Source of the DNA: a virus
DNA: 36,478 nucleotides
IMG/VR virus record: IMGVR_UViG_3300046167_000602
Coordinates: 1 to 36,478 of that record
Direction: 5' to 3' (one strand)
The notes beneath the pieces were generated by a model. The model was not told where the DNA came from. It was given only the letters and a program-made list of their open reading frames with translations, and did not search any database. Positions 20,674 through 29,900 of the stretch are shown here, in pieces. Made by a program: the position numbers and the translations under genes. How positions within the stretch are numbered: position 1 is the stretch's first letter; the number at the start of each line of letters is the position of its first letter.

Positions 20674-23273
20674 TGGACCGCACCGCACTAGCTGGATTTG
20701 GCGGTTCGTTGGCAAGCATAAGCGGATCTTTCCATGAAATCATTGGTATTGTTGCCGGTGGGATGACGATTTTTTACATGGCGGTAAAAAATTTACCAGG
20801 AGGTAAAAAAGAAGTGAGCCGCTATCGGTCATATGGCAAACTAGACGATCCATTCACTTCGGAAGGGGATACTTTCTTTCTGCGGATGAATGCCCGTCTG
20901 CGGCCTAATCAGCTAAAGCCTGGTGAAGTTGCCCTGTCGAAAAATGGCCGAATGAATAAGGACGGGACTTGGCAGACACGGAAAGGACTTTCTACTCTGT
21001 TCGGTTCAATTACTTCAGGAGTAAATGCGATCCGCTTGCCCTACATTATTTTGTCGGCTCAACGGCAGAGCAATGTGGTAACCTTAGTTTTAAATGCCAC
21101 TCCATCCCTTTCTTTTATACCTGGTGATTCTTTTCATATTGATGATTTAGATGCATCAGTAAACGGCACTCAAACTTTAGCCTCGGTCAATTTTACGACT
21201 AAGACACTAACTTTTAGTAATACCGGTTCTGATACCACTTTTACGGTTAATGGCGAAAATGTCGGTAATACTTCAGTCGTATCGGCTGGCACATCCATAG
21301 GTACAACTTTAAATTTTACCCTGAACGATAACGGAGTAAACGAAGTATTCGGATCGGCAGTTTTCTCAGATGCCACATCGAATAATGACGATTATATTTT
21401 TACAGCAACAGATACGACCTGTATCATTCTGCGTCTGAAAGACTCGGCACTTTTCAAGTGTCGGTATGAGGCGGGCGGAGAGTCAGTCGATGGACCGGTT
21501 CAAATGACTCAGGGACTCGGCAAGATGTATATCTTTCGGACGAATCAAACAACTCTTGAAGCTAGTCCAGCAGTTCAGCAAGTAAGTATCACATCAGCCT
21601 CACAAAGCGGGCAGACAATAACGGTAAACACATCAACTGCACATGGCCGCTCGGTTAATGATTATATTACCCTAACCGGCTTGGGGGCATATACGAATGA
21701 TCCAAATGGCTGTTATCAAGTGGTAACTGAATCAACCAATTCTTTCACCGTCACAATGGCAACGAGCCAAACGGCAACCTTCAATGTTTCAGGCGCACAG
21801 GTGGAATATTTTTCGGACTTCACGAAGGTGGCAAACGGAACTTATACCGCACCTATTTACCTGACTGATACCACAACAGTAGCACAGGACGGAGTCGTAA
21901 CGATGGATATAAATTCCCACGGACTATCCACTGGGGATGACTTAACTATTCAGTCGGGGACTAGTCCATTTGATTTATTTGCGAACCAAAAAGTAAGAGT
22001 TACATCTGTATCTGATGAAAACGGTGATAATATAAACGACCGATTTACTTTTAATTTAGATGTCGCAAATGTCTCCCTCGGAGACTCAAAGACTCTGACA
22101 GTCAATAAACCACTAGCAGTAGGCAAAGGCTATATTCATCAGCCCGCCGCACCTTGGGGTATCGTCCACGAACGAAGACTGTGGATGCCTTACTGGTATA
22201 CCTCGGAAACTAATCCAACGGACCGAGGAATTAGGGATGAAATTGTAGCTTCCGACATTATGGATTTTGACACCGTGGATGTAATCGGAAACCAGTTTAG
22301 ACCATCCGCCGGGCAAAGTGATTACCTCGTTCAACTCACTCCATTTACCAAAGATTCTCTTGTAGTATTTAATCGTAAATCGATCCATCTAATGACAGGG
22401 ATAAGCGGATCTCTAGCCGATGTTTCGACTAATGTGGTAACTACTGAAATCGGATGCTCGGCAAGAAAGTCAGTAGTCCAGGTGGCTAATCAAATAATGT
22501 TCTTATCGGACCAAGGGCTTTACGCGGTTACTTTCATTGATGAGTATAATTTACGAGGTACAGGGATGCCAATTTCCGAAACCATTCAGCCATTTATCGA
22601 CCGAATAAACCAGGACTATGTTCATCTGTCTTGCGGAGTTTATTTTGACAACCGTTACTGGCTCGCTTTACCGCTAAATTCTGAGAGTGGGGCATTAGCC
22701 TCCAAGCTGAACACCATAATCGTGTACAGTTTCTTAAACGGTGGATTCGAGAGCATCGACACAGTTAACTCAACCGAGTTTGCAATTCGAGAATTAATAG
22801 TAGGCAAAGAAGGTTCGCAGAATGCACTCTATTTAACCACTGAAGAAGGCGGAGTCCATAAAGTCGATGGATTTGAAGGCGGTGATGTGGTAAGCATGAC
22901 TGCCGGTCAGGCGGTCCCCACAACCATCCCAGTCGTTAGCCAGGTAACCACTCGGCAATACGATGCGGATTCGTTAGACCGTAAAAAATTCAGTCGGGCA
23001 GAATTTCATGTAAAGAGTGGAAGTGAGACGGTAACGGATGGGGATATCACTTTCATAACTGAAGATCCTGACTCAACATCAGCAGCCACATCGATATCCA
23101 GTCTAATCGGCTCAACATTACCAGCAGATGAAGATTCCTCGCTCCGAATGAGGGTCAATAAACGAGGCTTCGGATTACAGGCAGACTTTAAACCAAACAC
23201 AGGCAGACCATTTTTAAGGGCGGTAAAAGTAGAAGCCCAAGTAACAGACAGAAGCACCACATCAATTTCATAA
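20673..23273 (+). CDS. Tail protein fused in frame to a holin-like N-terminus
   Basis: The first about 47 residues (ALAGFGGSLASISGSFHEII then GIVAGGMTIFYMAVKNLPGG) are a typical short membrane protein with one span. The rest, from VSRYRSYGKLDDPFT, is a long beta-rich tail protein with LRMNARLRPNQLKPGEVALS then KNGRMNKDGTWQTRKG at its start, as in tail-tube/nozzle-type proteins of podoviruses. A perfect AGGAGGT lies at 20798-20804, nine bases before GTG 20814, the natural start of the tail part (819 residues). The two are probably separate genes whose frames became merged; one fewer A in the A6 run 20805-20810 would end the first protein at TGA 20815-20817 overlapping that GTG. Confidence 0.75.
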   Translation: MDRTALAGFGGSLASISGSFHEIIGIVAGGMTIFYMAVKNLPGGKKEVSRYRSYGKLDDPFTSEGDTFFLRMNARLRPNQLKPGEVALSKNGRMNKDGTWQTRKGLSTLFGSITSGVNAIRLPYIILSAQRQSNVVTLVLNATPSLSFIPGDSFHIDDLDASVNGTQTLASVNFTTKTLTFSNTGSDTTFTVNGENVGNTSVVSAGTSIGTTLNFTLNDNGVNEVFGSAVFSDATSNNDDYIFTATDTTCIILRLKDSALFKCRYEAGGESVDGPVQMTQGLGKMYIFRTNQTTLEASPAVQQVSITSASQSGQTITVNTSTAHGRSVNDYITLTGLGAYTNDPNGCYQVVTESTNSFTVTMATSQTATFNVSGAQVEYFSDFTKVANGTYTAPIYLTDTTTVAQDGVVTMDINSHGLSTGDDLTIQSGTSPFDLFANQKVRVTSVSDENGDNINDRFTFNLDVANVSLGDSKTLTVNKPLAVGKGYIHQPAAPWGIVHERRLWMPYWYTSETNPTDRGIRDEIVASDIMDFDTVDVIGNQFRPSAGQSDYLVQLTPFTKDSLVVFNRKSIHLMTGISGSLADVSTNVVTTEIGCSARKSVVQVANQIMFLSDQGLYAVTFIDEYNLRGTGMPISETIQPFIDRINQDYVHLSCGVYFDNRYWLALPLNSESGALASKLNTIIVYSFLNGGFESIDTVNSTEFAIRELIVGKEGSQNALYLTTEEGGVHKVDGFEGGDVVSMTAGQAVPTTIPVVSQVTTRQYDADSLDRKKFSRAEFHVKSGSETVTDGDITFITEDPDSTSAATSISSLIGSTLPADEDSSLRMRVNKRGFGLQADFKPNTGRPFLRAVKVEAQVTDRSTTSIS
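20798..20804 (+). promoter_or_regulatory. Strong ribosome binding site inside the merged frame
   Basis: AGGAGGT stands nine bases upstream of GTG 20814. Most genes here have weak or no ribosome sites, so a perfect one inside a coding frame argues that GTG 20814 is a true start for the tail protein. Confidence 0.7.
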
Positions 23274-23286
23274 AGAGGAAAAAATC

Positions 23287-24063
23287 ATGGGAGTAATTAT
23301 AACTGGGCAGACATTTTCAAGCGGGGACCAAGTCACGGCCAGCAAGCTAAACGACATAGGCAATCAAGCAGTATTTAGCGACCCAGTAGATGGGTCTACC
23401 TTAATCGCGAATAATTCGACTTACGGAGTTTCAGGAGGCAATGGTAAATTAAAAGTTAAGGATGCCGGAATCACATCAACTCAGCTTGCCACGGATTCGG
23501 TTATAACTGCAAAAATTCAGGATGGAGCAGTAACTGCCGCAAAATTGGCTCCCGCCGCCGTGACTGCAATTATGCCAACTGGTTCAATCATTCCACACGC
23601 TGGACTCCTATCGCTAGGCCCTCCCGCCGGGTGGTTATATTGTGATGGTGGCGCTCAAATTCGGGCAGATGAGCCAGATCTTTTTGACGCTATAGGGACA
23701 ACTTACGGATCGGGGACTGCAACCACCTTTAATGTCCCCGACCTTCGCGGGCGAGTTATTGCTGGGCTTGATAATATGGGTTCATTCGGGACGGCTGGTA
23801 GGCTAACTACTGCTGGAAGTGGTCTAAATGGCACTAATCTCGGCGGATCCGGTGGTTTTGAAACGCATACTTTGTCTACCGCTGAAATGCCGTCACACAC
23901 CCACCCAGTTCAACAAATTGCCGCTATCCCAAGAGGTGACTCTTCTTTCGAGGCCGCTAGTGCCTCCGCAAATTTAAATGGAGCATCAGGTCCAACAGGC
24001 GGGGGCGGAGCCCACAACAATGTTCAGCCAACCATAATTTTAAATTATTTAATAAAGACTTAA
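23287..24063 (+). CDS. Tail-collar domain protein
   Basis: The 258-residue protein has an N-terminal beta/triple-helix-like part with VITAKIQDGAVTAAKLAPAA, a repeat-type found in fibre proteins. Then comes a tail-collar domain (GWLYCDGGAQIRADEPDLFD ... GTATTFNVPDLRGRVIAGLD) and a C-terminus ending in HNNVQPTIILNYLIKT, the usual signature of this family. It probably forms a trimeric fibre tip or collar. A ribosome site (AAGAGG) precedes the ATG. Confidence 0.88.
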   Translation: MGVIITGQTFSSGDQVTASKLNDIGNQAVFSDPVDGSTLIANNSTYGVSGGNGKLKVKDAGITSTQLATDSVITAKIQDGAVTAAKLAPAAVTAIMPTGSIIPHAGLLSLGPPAGWLYCDGGAQIRADEPDLFDAIGTTYGSGTATTFNVPDLRGRVIAGLDNMGSFGTAGRLTTAGSGLNGTNLGGSGGFETHTLSTAEMPSHTHPVQQIAAIPRGDSSFEAASASANLNGASGPTGGGGAHNNVQPTIILNYLIKT

Positions 24064-24064
24064 A

Positions 24065-25390
24065 ATGGATATTCTACAGAAATTGTTTAGCTCTGAAGCC
24101 TCTGCGGATGAAAAAGCCCAGGCGGTCGTTAACTCGTATAACCAGCCCCGCCTTACCGCCTCAGAAAAGTACCATTTAGCTCAGGGAAATCTGCAAGGCA
24201 TGGACCCGAATGTTTATATGGCTTATGCGAATCCCACAAATCCGCCTCAAGGCGAATCACTGGCATATATTAACGATGCGGAAAAGAAAATTTTAAAGAA
24301 TGCCGGAGCATCGGGTAAGATGACTCCATCAGGTATTCCATCCTACGAGCCTGAAGATCCCCTCCGTCAAGCCGCCGCCCTCCTAAATTCGGAAGCACCC
24401 GAGGGCGAAGGATTAGCGTACATTAATCAACAGGAAGCACAAATGCTTATGGAAGCGGGTGGAGCGGGTAAACCGGTTAACTCTTCAGGCGTTCCTTCAT
24501 TCTTTAACCTTGCTGAACTATTTGGAGGGGGGAAGGACGCACCAGTATTACCCGAATTTGATGCGGGTAAATCTGCACGAGATTATGTCGGTGCGATGGC
24601 CGACTCAAGACTTCAAGACCAGCTTTTAGGAGTTCGCCAGCAATACGACCCGCAGTATCAACAGCATCAGATTAACATGGCCCGCCGAGCCGCCGATCCG
24701 ATGGCACAGTTGTCGGAGGATGCGGCCATGCGGTCACAGAATTTCGGTGCAAGGATGGCAGAAAGACAGGCTGGATCGGATATCAGTATGCTAGGTCGAT
24801 TTGGGGCAGACATGAACGAGGCTTATCGAGCATCTGACCCACTCATGCAAGCTCGTACCAACCAAGCTAACCAGTTAGCGGATCAGGCGTTCAATGAGGC
24901 ACAAATGACTGACCTATCGCCCGAGATGAGAAGGCGAGCTACTCAGTCCGCCCGCGAAGGATTAGTCGCACGGGGTAGGGGAATGGATAATGCGGGCATT
25001 GCCGCTGAGGCCATGAGCCGAGAGGATTATTTACGGGATATTATACGAGACAGTCGAAACCAGGCACAGGGACTCGGCTCGTATGCCGCCGGATTGAATA
25101 GGCAGACATCAGTCGATCCACTGGCGATGCTTCGAGGTGGACAGAATTACACAGCCCAAGGGTTTGGAGAAAGATCCGCACTTTTCGGAATGCCACAAGA
25201 GTCGGTGACTCGAATTAATCCCGATGCGGGAGTAAATATTGGTATGCAAGCATACGCGAATCGAGCAAATTATAATGCGGCTAACTATGCCGCTCGCGAG
25301 GGTGCGGCGGCCGGAATGGCAACGGGTCTTATGAATATGATCGGAGAAGCAGGAGGTCAAGCAGCTTCAGCGGCAATGGCCGGAGCATAA
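24065..25390 (+). CDS. Internal virion protein with short repeats
   Basis: The 441-residue product starts right after the collar gene. Residues 63-94 and 114-146 are a repeated unit (GESLAYINDAEKKILKNAGA and GEGLAYINQQEAQMLMEAGG, each followed by G-K-x-x-x-S-G-x-P-S). The middle is a long Ala/Gln/Arg helical region with repeated QARTNQANQLADQAFNEAQ-type helices. The C-terminus is Ala/Gly/Met rich (GAAAGMATGLMNMIGEAGGQ). This matches small ejection proteins that form part of the channel in podoviruses. The family name is not certain. Confidence 0.72.
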   Translation: MDILQKLFSSEASADEKAQAVVNSYNQPRLTASEKYHLAQGNLQGMDPNVYMAYANPTNPPQGESLAYINDAEKKILKNAGASGKMTPSGIPSYEPEDPLRQAAALLNSEAPEGEGLAYINQQEAQMLMEAGGAGKPVNSSGVPSFFNLAELFGGGKDAPVLPEFDAGKSARDYVGAMADSRLQDQLLGVRQQYDPQYQQHQINMARRAADPMAQLSEDAAMRSQNFGARMAERQAGSDISMLGRFGADMNEAYRASDPLMQARTNQANQLADQAFNEAQMTDLSPEMRRRATQSAREGLVARGRGMDNAGIAAEAMSREDYLRDIIRDSRNQAQGLGSYAAGLNRQTSVDPLAMLRGGQNYTAQGFGERSALFGMPQESVTRINPDAGVNIGMQAYANRANYNAANYAAREGAAAGMATGLMNMIGEAGGQAASAAMAGA

Positions 25391-25405
25391 AATAGGACGA
25401 TAATT

Positions 25406-26914
25406 ATGGCAATTGGAGACACAATTCAGGCGGGGTTAATGAGAACAGATTCGTCCGCAATTGAGCGGGCGGGTCAAGCGAATGCGCGAGCAAATGAGGC
25501 GTTTGGAAACGCACTTGGGCAAGTCGCAAAAGGGTATTTTGTCGGACAGGAAAAGAAAGCCCGTGCGAATGAAATAAAAGAGGAATTAATGCGTTCAGGA
25601 CTCCCCGAGGAGGCCGCCGCTAATATTTCCAAGAATCCATTCTTGCAAAAAGAACACGCCAGGAAAGAGGAAGCGGAAAATCGGATGGAAATTGCGAAGA
25701 TGCAAGCGGCTACTTCCCGAGCAAACTCGGGTGCGCAATTGTCACAGAAGGCGGCATTTGAGGAAACCCGTTTAAGGGAGAGAGACGAGGCAAAGGCTGA
25801 ATTGGAGGAGGCGAAGTTAGCAGACAACCAGTTCATTGATAAAATAATGGGTTCAAGTTCAGTACCAACAGGTCAACTGAATGAAGCCGGTCAGGACGAG
25901 TTTGAAAGAGGTTCACTATTTATAGCCCCAACTAAAGAGGCAGTGTCAGATTTCAAGGATACATTATTGAGAGATCCAAGTACGCAAACAAAAGTGCCAA
26001 TGATGGATTTAGAGGGTAATCAGTTTATTCGACAGTTTAGTGAAGATAGCCCCGAAGTTCAGCGCAGAGCATTGAATTTCATGCAAGCTAGGCAGAAGGA
26101 TGCTCCATCTATATCGAGGGTTGTTAATATTCAAGACGGACAGGGAGGATTTCAGCAAGTCGGATTCGATAGTGCCGGTAATCCGATAAAAAGCTTTGGT
26201 CCGCCTAAACCTTCGGGAATGTTTGCGACTCCTGAACAGCAAGCAGATGCAAGGGCTAAAACATTGTCAGTTGATAATGCAAACGATTTTGTAAACGATC
26301 AGAGGAATATTGCTTTAGAATCTGCTAAGTCAATAGTACCAGCAACCCGAGCATTAACTTTATTAGAAAAAGGTGACTTAGAGACTGGTGGTATTACTGA
26401 ATTTAAAACAAATGTAACAGCAATGCTTGATAGTTTAGGTATCCCAATTCCTAAAGAAACAATGGATAAAGTTTCAAATACACAAACCTTTAGAGCCGAA
26501 GTTGGTGATTTCTTGTTTCAAAATATTGGTAAAACAAAAGGTACGGTTTCAGATAACGAGATGAAAGTGTTCGCTAGTATTTCTCCAGGTTTACAGATGA
26601 CACCTGAAGCAAATAAATCCTTGCTAAAGTATATAATTAAGAAAGCTGAAAGAGATAAAGATAAGGTCAAATTTATTCAGAAGATGAGACGGGACGGGGT
26701 TTCAATTACTGAACAAAGAAATAAACTTGAGGATTTTATGCTTGATAATGATCTGTCAGGAATCCTTTCGCCTATTGTTGGAGAACCATCAGAACTGCAA
26801 ACTTTTAGGATAGGCCAAAAACAGGTAGAAGGCGAAGTGGTAGGCAAGAAACCCGATGGTTCACTAATAGTAAAAACCAAAGACGGACAATTTTTCATAA
26901 AACCCGCCCAATAA
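25406..26914 (+). CDS. Internal virion/ejection protein with coiled coil
   Basis: The 502-residue product starts with an alanine-rich helix (AIERAGQANARANEAFGNAL) and a long charged coiled coil (about residues 50-145), then a globular helical part (RNIALESAKSIVPATRALTL; GDFLFQNIGKTKGTVSDNEM) and a C-terminal beta hairpin (GSLIVKTKDGQFFIKPAQ). The middle block SDNEMKVFASISPGLQMTPE is seen in several phage internal proteins. It ends with TAATG overlap to the giant gene, so both are probably ejected with the genome. No enzyme motif seen. Confidence 0.7.
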   Translation: MAIGDTIQAGLMRTDSSAIERAGQANARANEAFGNALGQVAKGYFVGQEKKARANEIKEELMRSGLPEEAAANISKNPFLQKEHARKEEAENRMEIAKMQAATSRANSGAQLSQKAAFEETRLRERDEAKAELEEAKLADNQFIDKIMGSSSVPTGQLNEAGQDEFERGSLFIAPTKEAVSDFKDTLLRDPSTQTKVPMMDLEGNQFIRQFSEDSPEVQRRALNFMQARQKDAPSISRVVNIQDGQGGFQQVGFDSAGNPIKSFGPPKPSGMFATPEQQADARAKTLSVDNANDFVNDQRNIALESAKSIVPATRALTLLEKGDLETGGITEFKTNVTAMLDSLGIPIPKETMDKVSNTQTFRAEVGDFLFQNIGKTKGTVSDNEMKVFASISPGLQMTPEANKSLLKYIIKKAERDKDKVKFIQKMRRDGVSITEQRNKLEDFMLDNDLSGILSPIVGEPSELQTFRIGQKQVEGEVVGKKPDGSLIVKTKDGQFFIKPAQ

Positions 26915-29900
26915 TGGACGAGCAAACTCTTAGCCTTATTCCTGCAACCGAGGAGGATTTGCAGTATTTAAATCCCGAGCCTCAATCTCCTGAATTAGTG
27001 CCGGCAACTGAGGAAGATCTTCAGTTTATTACTCCTGAAATACGAGAGCCTACGATGCAAGAAATGACATCGGACTTTGAGACATTTAAGATGTTCAGAA
27101 AAGCCGGTGCATTTGATTCGGGCAAGACGGCAACGGAAATGGTTACCGAGGGAGTTTCGGGCATGGCTTCAGACTTAGGCCACTGGGCAATGACTTTGCC
27201 GGTTCGCTTGGCACAAAATTTTGCAGATGATAAGTATGCATTCAATCGTAAGGCAAAGGCTGAGGCAAAAGCGACTACACTGCAAACTCTAGGCAACCTA
27301 GAACTTGATTACAAATCAATCGGGGCGGGTATATCCCGAGGGGTTGATAAAGTATTTGGCGATGCGGAGACTGAAGAAGATCTTCGTTCATCGTATGAAT
27401 TTTTTAAGACTCAGGCAGACCTCGAACAGCAACGCCAGGGTAAGGCCGCTGAGATGGTAACCGAGGGATTTCTTGGTATGTCACCCGAGTTTTTGACTCT
27501 TGGTATGTCCGAAGAAGAAAGACAACTTATTAGTTCCCAGCAAGTCACGCCCGACATGAAAGCGGCAAGAGGCGGATCGTTACCATCAGACCCCACAAAT
27601 TTTATACCAATGGGGGCGGCATTTAAATTAGCAACAGGCACAGGCCGAGCTACCTTAAAAGGTGCGGAAAAGGTTTTAATTAATGAGACTCTACAGCTTG
27701 CCAAGTTACAAGACGATATGACTAAGGCATTATCGAGGGTAGGGGATAACTCCATTAAGAGTCGCAGATTGTCTATTAAACAAGCACCCGTAAAAGCAAG
27801 ATTGGAAAAAGGCTTAACTGAGGTGACTGAAAAGATTGCCGAAAATAAGGCTAAGTTGAAACCATTAGCGGCCAAGCGGGATATGGCACTTACACAACTC
27901 GCATCCGATTTACCAATGGGAAACCCTTTAAAAGATTTCCTTAATGATGCCCTAAAAGAAGTTCCCATTAAGCAACCCCTTAACCTTACCAATAAAGTGG
28001 GAGGAGCTGGACTTATCGCAATTGGAAAACCGATAGAATATTTAGGTAATGCTTTACAATTTATAAAAACACTTCCGCAAGAAACCGCCATAAATATGCT
28101 AATGAAGGCGGGCGATAAAGTGGGTATGGAGGTGACCGAGCAACAGGCAAACGCATTAATAAAAAGCGGAGTAATGGGAGGAGTAGGGTACGGCGGATAT
28201 TCTCTTACTGGAGAGTTTACCGATAGTGAACTTGGTAAATTAGGCGGGGCAGTAGGTGCATTGCTCGGGCCACAATTCCTAGCTCGATTCGGTAGAAATA
28301 CAGCGATCCTTGGACGGGAAACCATGAAGCCGGCAAGCGATTTACCATTCTTTACTAGACTCGCATCGAAAGATGCCGAGAAGATGACTACCCAGCTAGT
28401 CGACAGAACTGCATTAGTACCGGTTGAGTCTGTTGCCCGACAAGTAACAGGAGCGGCAGAGGGTAAAGTATTAAGCAGAATGGGCGGCCTTCAAGCATTC
28501 GGAAATATGTCACCAGGTGGACAGGTGGCAGTAAACTTTTTAGACCGATCAGGATTAGGCCGCTATGTCGAATCCACAGGCAGAATGGCAAAAGGAGTTG
28601 GAGCGGGAGGCGCGGTTGGCGGAGCCTTCGGCCTCGCGGCAAGTGGCGGGATGGATATGCCTGAAGCATTTTATGGTGGAATAGGGGCGGGTATGCTCTT
28701 TGGCTCTGCTGGTGCGGTAGGTGGAGAGGTCGCACGATTTAATGGTCCGATCAATCACATGGAAGCTCGATATGGAGATTTATACCACTATGCAGAGAAC
28801 TACCTTCCAGCCGGGCAAAAGGAATCTTTTAATAAATTAAATCGAGATGTTCAGATGGCAGTCGCAAATAAGATTGTGGCGAATCCCAGTCTAGCTATCG
28901 AATATGTAAGTAATGGAAAAGACGGAGAGGGCGGATACTTTGACCGGGTAACCGGTGACATCGTTATAAATGTAGATTCTCCCCGAGCAATCGAACCATT
29001 ACTAGCCCATGAGTTTACCCACTACTTAGAACAGACAGGTGGAAAGCGTAAATTTATCGACCTTTTGATTGGCAACCCAGTCATCGTAAAGCCTGGTATA
29101 TTTGTCCAACGGGTAACCCAGCAGAATAAATCTAGATATCCCGACCTCAAGGTTGGAGATCCAATCATGGTAGGCGAAGGGGCAAATCGTAGATTCCTCC
29201 TCAGTATGGAATTTGAACAAGCCCGATCCGAATACGGAAAGAAGTTACAAGATACTTTACTTGATTCAGACGGCAATAAAATGTCCGATTCCGATCTTGC
29301 CAAGATAATGACTGATGAGCAGACAGTAAGTGAAATCGTAGCCGAGCATGGGACTGACTTTCTACTTAATGATAAACGAAAGTACAGAGATAAGAATAAA
29401 GGTACAATCGGTAAAATTATGGGTTCGATCCTTGATACTGAGCTAGTCCAAAATATCCCAGCCCTCCGTAAAACTCTTGCCATGATGGGCGGTACATTTC
29501 GACCCGATGGGCAATTAATTACCGATAATAAATTATTCTCCAACCTTAAAAGATATCCGCAGATTACCGAACTGGTTAGAAAGTATAATAATCAGTTGGA
29601 GGGTATGAGTCCGCAAAAGAGACAGGCACAGGAAGCAAGCGGAGAGATACAAGGCGGTAATATTAAGTCAGGCGGGAAAGCCACAAAAGAAGTAGTGGTT
29701 GATATAAAATCTGCCGAGCTTGCTAAAAGCCCCCAACTCGCTGAATTACTTCGAGCCGGCACACTCCTACAAATCGATAAAGATGGCAATGTAATACCAA
29801 ACCTCGCCATGACCGCAAGGGAGCAAGGTAAATACAATCGCTCATTTGCGGAGAAGATGAAAGAAGCAATCGAGGAAAAGGAGGCAAATGAGGGATTGCC

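Noticed and set aside
27411-28325. Minus-strand frame of 304 codons inside the giant gene
   Set aside because: Long antisense frames are expected opposite this codon bias; no domain, and it lies within a continuous, well-supported plus-strand gene.
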